NCBI GenBank assembly: GCA_026260175.1 | Contig: JAKCWW010005480.1 | Location: forward strand, 1-36,300 | Source of the DNA: Reticulitermes lucifugus | Taxonomy: Eukaryota > Arthropoda > Insecta > Blattodea > Rhinotermitidae | Reading direction: 5' to 3' | Length of the DNA: 36,300 bases | Shown: in pieces, positions 12,801-20,600 of the stretch | How the letters are laid out: every line of letters starts with the position of its first letter | Position numbering within the stretch: position 1 is the first letter of the stretch | Program-made: the position numbers and the translations under genes | The notes under the pieces: model-generated | Told to the model about the DNA's origin: nothing | The model's database searches: none | What the model saw: the letters and a program-made list of their open reading frames with translations, nothing else

Positions 12801-15800
12801 AGTGAGGACCAGTAGGAACAGCAAACAGGAAATGTGAGAGACTAAAAAATGAAATGGCTTTTTAAAGGCAACAGTGCATTGTCACTGGAGGCAACACAGA
12901 GGAATGTACATCAGATGGGACGTGGGAACAGGAACAATCCTTTTCAGGGCCACAGTGCATTGTCACAGGAGGCAACTTGAACAAAAGTTTACACAACAGA
13001 TGGCAAGTGGGAACATGAACAACCCTTTTCAGGATGACAGTGGGTGGGAAGTAGGAACTGCCACATCCACAGGTCTGAACTGTGCAGTGTCTCCCCAGTG
13101 CTGCCATTTGTTAGTGGCATGATTGGAGGGGAGGAGGCCGTCAGCGTACTACCAGACAAAGCTGCAAAGGAGATTTTCAAACAGGGAATTGTTAGAATCC
13201 TCAAGAGGTCCACGATAACCAGCTCAGCCTTATGACATCAGAGAAACATGTATCTCATACCACATAATAATGCAGACCTCACAGTCCTGCCAGCAAACAT
13301 CTGGCAATGTACTGGCCACCCTTCAGCCAGACCATTGTCTCATCAAACTGACCTCTCATCTGGCTTCTTCCAACTACACATGAGACCAGAGCATTGCAAG
13401 TATTGTGGTTTCTAGTGTCACAGCCAGCAGTATTGGCTTACCAGATTTCCCATGCGACACATGTTGGCCCAGTCAGTCATGCAGCATATTGCAACAGCAA
13501 TCAACAGAGACCTTCACTCCCAGTTTGATGTGTACATGGTAGCATACTCGATGATTGGCTTGTCTTCCTCACACAACTTTCAGTCCCGGCCATCGTCCAA
13601 CAGATTCAGCATCAACCCAACTGAAACTGTGCTGAAGCTTACATCAGCCATGCTGTGCATGGGCCTCAGTATCATTGTCAGTGGCACAATGACTCCAGCT
13701 GATGTCTGCATCTCGAACCTTCTGGGATGTGCAGCCTTCATGCAGCAAGCTTCACATCTGGATATCCTGCAGATAGTGGGTTAACTTTATCAGTTGTCAA
13801 AAACAGTTAACTTTTATGAAATGTTTCTATGACCTATGAAGTACAGAGCTTGTTAATATCTACAGCCTTTATTTGATATGTTTTTGGTTATGATAAGTAT
13901 TTAACAAAGTACAAGTAACAATTCAGTACTGGAACTGGCTGTTGTTACTAGTTATTTTCTCTTAAAAATTCATAGTTTACTGTATGAAGAATATTTTACT
14001 TTGTTAATTTTTTAAATATTGAAAACTTAATTTTATATGTATTTCTTAGAATCTTAAACATTACATGATAGAATAGAATAGAATCAAATAGAATAGAATA
14101 TAAGTAGGGCGGGCACCAGAGCGTCCCATGCACATCGACCATTTCTAATCCTTTGTGCAGCCCTTGTATTCATTTGTTTAGCAGCCCCGCACTTTGAACA
14201 AAGTGCAGTAAACTGCTTACAGAGATATCCTTAAAGTCCCCTGGTTTCATAAAATGATACCCCAGGTACCTGAATCTTAATACAGCCAAGGCCTCACAGT
14301 CGCTGAGAACATGCGAGGCTGTTTCAGATGCCTGTTTGCATCTATCTCACTCGGGACTGTCTACTAGCCCCAGTTTAAATGAGTGTCCCTTTAAATGACA
14401 GTGTCCTGTGAACAGCCCTGTCAGTATCCTTAGCTGGTTTCTGTTCAAACTGAGTAGTTCTCCAGCTCTTTTAGCAGAGGGTCTACATTACATGTTATCA
14501 ATGGTGACAGAATGTAAGAACCACCAAGTAAATAAATAATGTTGAGAAGTATAGGACATATCCCATTTCAGAGATGTATTCTGTACAAGATTTAAATAGC
14601 CGAAGTTATGCATTTATCAGAAAGAAAAAATTGTTATCCTGCCACATGGTTGCATTAGTAATAAAAAACATAAAGGTCAGTGAGGTATGAATAAGTGATA
14701 AAACAGATTTGAAAAATATATGTACTCCCAAATTGATGTGTGCCTTTCCACTCATGCTGAGAATATAATGAATGGTAGTCAAGAGCAGTATGGAATACAG
14801 AGCATGGTACATTTTCATACAAAAGTTTGAAATGCTGTACACAGAGTCTGTGTATCTTCCGTCTATGTAAACTGTTCGCTCTGTATTTTATACCACAGTA
14901 AATATATATATTGGTGAAATTTTTAATATAACTTTTGACAATGAACATACACCAGGTCTTCACATTGGTGTAGTTGAAGATTCCTTCTTCTGGCATATGA
15001 CACCACATCACTGGGTAATAGGTTCTTGACGTTTTGAGGCAATATTGCCTTGAAATCTGAGAAACCGATTACCCAGTGACACAGCATCATATCCCAAAAG
15101 AGTGGAATCCACAACATACACCACTGTTATGTGTTAGAGGTGCTGCATTGTTTTGAGGAAGTGTTGGTTCTCCTTGTTGCTTATTGCTCAGCAAGGAGTG
15201 AAGAAAGACTCCACCACGCCACAGCTGGAGGCAGTGAGACCAGCTGGTCAGGTGGGATGACGTGGCTGCTGCTCACCAAATAACCTCCCTTTGTTTTCCC
15301 TTCCTACTCTTGTGTGTCCGCAGAGCTCCAAGCATGAAGAACGCAAACAGCAGCAGTTACTGGAGTCCATGACCCTCGGTGGGGGCAGCATGGAGAAACC
15401 TGAGAAGAAGGAGAAGAGTTCAAAGACAAAAGATAAAGGCATGCGTGACAAAAATGTGACTGAAGAAGAAAAGGAACTGCGTAAAGAGCGAAAGCTGGGA
15501 AGAAAAAGGGTATGCAAGGTGTTAATACCACATAGGAATTTGAGATTTATGTTTTCATTTTTATGTGCTGGCGTTACAGTGTTTCTTTCTTTTGAAGTAT
15601 GGTTTCTGAAGAGAAGAAGTATTATTAAATTGGAGGGTGATCATGAATGGTGAATTGGGAAGTAAGTGATCATGTCTTTTTATAAAGTGTTATCCCAGCA
15701 TTTTTGTGGAAGGACTGTTGAAAACCAAAAAAGAATTTAAGGATAGCCACCTCCAGTCCAAGAATTGAACCAGGGATCTCCTGAGTATGAAACGGGAGTT

Positions 15801-17591
15801 CCTGCCACTTACCTATGATGTTTGTTGGCACTGTTGTATGGTGGGGAAGTGTGCCAGTCTTCCGGTTCCTTTGACACATTGACTCACAAAAGCTGAACAT
15901 TTTGTAAGGATCCAAGAATGAAAATACTAGTTTCAGGAAACTGATATAAAACTTGAAGGAATTTATTTAATCAGTAACTTACAAAAGCCAAGCAAGAGTT
16001 AAAGAATTGTGAAAGCAATTTTAAGTCCATGTGTTTTCTAGCAAGAACTCTATGTTGATGGATGCATACTTGACTAGTAAGTGTTCAAGTGCTTTCTAGT
16101 AAACTTAGTAACATAGATTTTCTGTGCTTTTCAGTGAAGGTAAGAGTAATTGTGTCCCTGTACCTCAGCACCATTCCATGGTGACACACACTGAAGTCAT
16201 GGTGTAGTGATTAGTACTCCCACTTCATGTTTGTGAGACCCATGGTTTGATTTTTATCACAGGGGCTGGCTGTCCAGTAAAAGAATTTCAGTTGTTCTCA
16301 TTGCCTTCAAGTAAGAACTGATTTAATCCAATAATTAAGTGTAAGGTCCAAATAACACAACACTTAGTAGAGTAAAGTCATATACACATTATATTCATGC
16401 TGCATAAATATATGAATATATGTAGTGTAAATATAATGAGTATATGACTTTATTCTACTAAGTGTTGTGTTATTTGGATCTTATACTTAATTATTGGATT
16501 GATAAACACAACAGGATGACATTACCCAAACTGATTTAATATTTGAAAATAGATTATGTTCTTTTCCTTCCATATCTTCCCCAATTAATCTTTCCATGTT
16601 CATCCATTTCCATATAGTTGAGAAAACATTTTTAAGTAAACTTAGAAGCAGACAAGATAAATTAATGCAGGAGGTATGAAGGTAAAGTTCCGTTCATTCT
16701 CACCCTTGGCATAGATGGAGATTTGAAGAATAAATTTGGTTTTATGGGAAAAGGAAAAGCACAATAAAAATCAGCCGTGTGTTGACTGATTATACCATCA
16801 TCTTAACTTTCAGACTAGTTAAGTTCATAATGTGTATTTTGAAAACATTAAAACTCCTAGTGCCATGGATCTACAGTTTGTGGGGATGGGATTTTATTTA
16901 AATATACAAGGTCTTCACAAAAGAAGTAAACACTTTCAGAACTATATATTTTGGAATGATTATTAGAAAGTGTGATGATATATACCTTGTTTGATAGAGA
17001 AACTGTGAAAGTTTGTGCGGTAATTTACAGCGACTCGATGTGTGCCCCTTTTGTCACACAGCAAATGTTGATTCTGTAGTCCCTCTCTTGCCACACTCAT
17101 TCAAGCATGTCTGCTGTAACATATGCAGCTGCTTCCAAAATGTGTCGTTTCAATTCGTCGATGTCTCTTGGCAAAGATGGCACATACACTAAATCCTTAA
17201 TGTGTCCCAATAAAAAGAAATTGCATGGTGTTAGATCAGGGTATCTTGGGGGAACACTTCATCAAAGGAGAGTCTGCCTGTCTGGCTCAACCAATCCAGC
17301 AGTTTGGCAGATGCTCGTTTAGGTGTGCATGTATGGCTCTATGAAAATGGGCAGTACCTCATCTTGCTGGAAGAAACTTTCACAGTTCCTCTATCAAAAA
17401 AGGTATATATCTTTTTATATACAGTAGAACCCTGTTAAGATGTCTTTCAAGGGACCAGAGGATTAGGGACTCCTTAAGCGGGAAGACTTATTAAGAGGGA
17501 AGCTTATTAAAAGCAATAGGATTTTGGGACTTTAAAAATCAGACTTCTTACAGGGGAAAACTTCTTGTGCGGGGACTACTTATCCGGGTTC

Positions 17592-17631
<40 letters not shown>

Positions 17632-20600
17632 TTACTTTCTAATAGTCATTCCACAATATGCATTTCTGAAAATGTTTACTTCTTTTGTGAAGACTCTGTA
17701 TATGTGTGTGTACTATGTCATATACATGTTTTGCATTAAACTTTTGTTGTATTTAAGACTAATATTTTCTGCCCTGTAGTATTAGAACAACCATACAGAG
17801 TACCAAAGGAAGGCTTAGAAATTGTCAAAACACAGTCTTTCCTGTAAAAACAGTACTTCTGCAAATTAGTTTTGGGAAGAGCCGAAAGTTGTTGAACCAA
17901 ATCTGGTGAATAAGGGGGGAGTTCCAGTCCAACAACAGATTGTTGTACCTTAAGCTGCTAGACAGAGAGTGATCCGTGAAGTGAACAATACCTGTGATAG
18001 TAAAGAGAGAGAGAAATATTGATTTCATTTGTGATTTTTATCTTTTTTTGGGTCTTTTAGAGATGTTGGTGTTTTCCACTGCATGCTTTGCCACTTCCTT
18101 TCTGGGTCATATTAAAAGCACCATATTTCATCTCCAGTAATGATTTTTGAGAAATATTTTTTAGCAATTCCCTAATCAAGTTTTATCACACTTCAGTATG
18201 CTTCTTTATTCATTAGTCGGAAGTCTTGGGATCGTTTTTGCCAAAACTTATTTCATGCACAAATCAACTCTTAAAATTTGTCTCACCATTTATTTGTGCA
18301 AATTTAATCTTGAGCCACCTTGTGAATACGTAAATGTCTTGTTGAACAAGCACGATTCCACACTCTTTCAGCATTTTTGTTGGTCTGTGCATTTTCAGAC
18401 AACTTATTTCAATGGTCTCCCACAACAACTTATTTCAATGGTCTCCACATTCAACCCTCTTTTAACTTGTTACACCACTCGGAAGACACTTGATTTCTTC
18501 ATAGCCTCTGTGCCATATGCTTCAGAGAGCATTCCACATATTTCAGTGGCACTCTTTCCTAATTTCACACAAAATCTTTGCTCTAAATTCCAATTACTCA
18601 TTTTGTGATGAGAGCTGCAGTGACACATCTCATATTTCTGCCACAGCTGTGACATAACTGACAGAACAGATTGAAATTGCAGTCTGCACAAGTCAAAATA
18701 TGAAAAACATGATCTCAACACAATCAAATCTAATATGATAAGAAATCATTCCAGGAACTTAATGGGTCACACCTCATATGTTGTTTGCAAACTCTTGAGT
18801 CTCTAAATTATAAGCAGATTATGCTGGTTACATAGTAATACACGAAAATAAATCTGTTAAATGGTATGAAGATATGTCTAGGTGGCAACTGAATAATTTC
18901 TTAATTTTTCTGTTTTCAGGATCGTGCTGAGGAAGCCATGCTTTTAGCTGAACAGAAGCGCCGAAAAGAAGAAGAGAAAGGTAAGGATAATGTACAGTTG
19001 TGTTAATTTGTCAGTTTATGCCATCAGTTCTTTGAGTAATAAACACCAGTAAGGTAAAGGTATAGTTAGATGGAGTGGGTGGTCGGCATTTTGACTTGTT
19101 CCACTTTGTCCCTACAGAAAGAGCCCATTGCATTAAACTTGGTTTTGATCATGTATTCAATTATTTCTGCAGCTGCAAAGCTTGCAAGTCACCAGAATGG
19201 AGAACCAAGCGAGTCCCATGGTCGTGAGAAGCATCATTATCCCAGGGTAAGTGAACTCATTATATTAAAAGTTATCTGCAAAACAAAGGAATCAGAAATG
19301 GGATATCACAGTGTACAGTAAACTACACAATTAGAGTTTGTTTTGTGTGTGCAGTTCTGGACCTGTGATTTGGGAGTGAGGTATTTTTCTTGGTTACCAA
19401 AGTTCTGTGTTTCTAGACTGCCAGGTGTATTGTTGGTACTTATCTCTGAAGATGTCAAAACTTCATAAATTTGTGGAGTGGATGTCAGACCCCTGTTTAA
19501 ATTATGAATTTTATTTTATAAAGTCCGTTTATTTTAGGACTACATTTCGATGTGTAAAAGACAGAGGGCAGTGAATCCAAATTTGGCCCTTGCATACTAA
19601 AGTGATATTACTACATACATTTTATTATGCCATTTACTGAAAGTGTCAGTGACCTGAATGCATATATCAGGTGGCCATAACACGACTTGCACACATCACT
19701 GGTGTGGTTTATGTAAGTGGCCTGTAAAAGTGTAATTTCAGGTAATTTACATGCACACAAGACTGATCATGAACGATGTTGAAAAGATTTTCGAAATAAA
19801 GGAGGCTCATAACTAACTGAAACTAACCTATTGTAATTGGATGAACAGAAATAAGCAACCATTAAATAAGAAAAAATTGTTTGTCTTTATTAATGCATGG
19901 CTTTTGCCTAAGTTGTCTTCAAAGAGGTCATCCAGCTGGTCGCACCTGACACTAACAAAGGTGTGTATGAACACAAGTCATTCCAGTAGTTCCTGGCACA
20001 ATAAAGAGATCGCTGTGAGCTGGAAAGAAGAAATGTACATGCATCTCTTCACAGCAGTCTCTTGGATCTGTAAATACTGCCAGCAATGTGGTGATACTAG
20101 AAGGCAGCTTTATAAGCCTTCTAAAGACCCTTTGAATATCATACATTTGTTTGATGTTTTCAACCAACTCAAAATGCTCCGGTTTTCAGCAGTTGCAGAA
20201 TTTAGCCCAGAAACTTTTGAATTGGACTTCTTGTAACAGTAGTGTATTTCCTGTCACTTGTGATGTTGTTTCAGGACAAATCTCCATATGTTCGTGAAAG
20301 AGAGAGGTCGCATGATAGAGAGGGCCGTGATAAACAATATCCTTTTGTATACAAACACTTATAACATAGGTCATTATCCTAGTGTTGTTCCATCAGTAAT
20401 CTAAATTTGAGTTGCTTGTTTTATTAGTTGTGTGTTTGAGTAATTTATAGGTACTTATTATTTACTCTTGGCTTTCACTGAGTGACTGAACACATTAATT
20501 TTCCTGATTCACATTTATAGATAGCTGCTTTGAATCCGAGCATAATCAGCTGTCATGCTATACTTCATCCTACAGTAAATTACTAGGACAGTTGCTTACA

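Larger units (their letters stand above)
3499..15323 (+). other. 11.8-kb THOC2-like intron filled with transposon relics
   Basis: Bounded by the GTTAGT donor at 3499 and the acceptor ending at 15323. From 3499 to about 9856 I see mostly T-rich unique-looking DNA with two open frames without homology (3543-4019 and 5759-6382), and a possible LINE/SINE-tail repeat near 7795-7945. Further on are a pogo-type MITE (9857-10681), a LINE relic (12274-12440), a tandem repeat plus reverse-transcriptase relic (12868-13790), a LINE fragment (14068-14484) and a foldback (14975-15115). The parts 10682-12273 and 13791-14057 show nothing recognisable. Confidence 0.7.
16905..17700 (-). mobile_element. Tc1/mariner (IS630-type) element relic with ~110-bp terminal inverted repeats
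   Basis: Left end TACAAGGTCTTCACAAAAGA and the complement of the right end, TACAGAGTCTTCACAAAAGA, start long inverted repeats. These continue through GATAGAGAAACTGTGAAAG at about 16995 and its mate at about 17380-17395. TA flanks both ends (16903-16904, 17701-17702). The - strand core retains a decayed transposase C-terminus: PDLTPCNFFLLGHIKDLVY, then a stop, then VWQERDYRINICCVTKGAHI, ending at 17025. A younger MITE splits the right repeat. Confidence 0.75.
15510..18919 (+). other. 3.4-kb THOC2-like intron with stacked transposons
   Basis: Between donor 15510 and the acceptor ending at 18919 lie, in order, a tRNA-derived SINE (-), another SINE (+), a foldback with direct repeats, a Tc1-type element carrying a nested pogo-type MITE and a TA microsatellite, and a mariner relic. 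About 16541-16904 holds nothing recognisable. Confidence 0.7.

Noticed and set aside
18198..18608. 136-codon + strand open frame
   Set aside because: It is the antisense of the mariner transposase relic.
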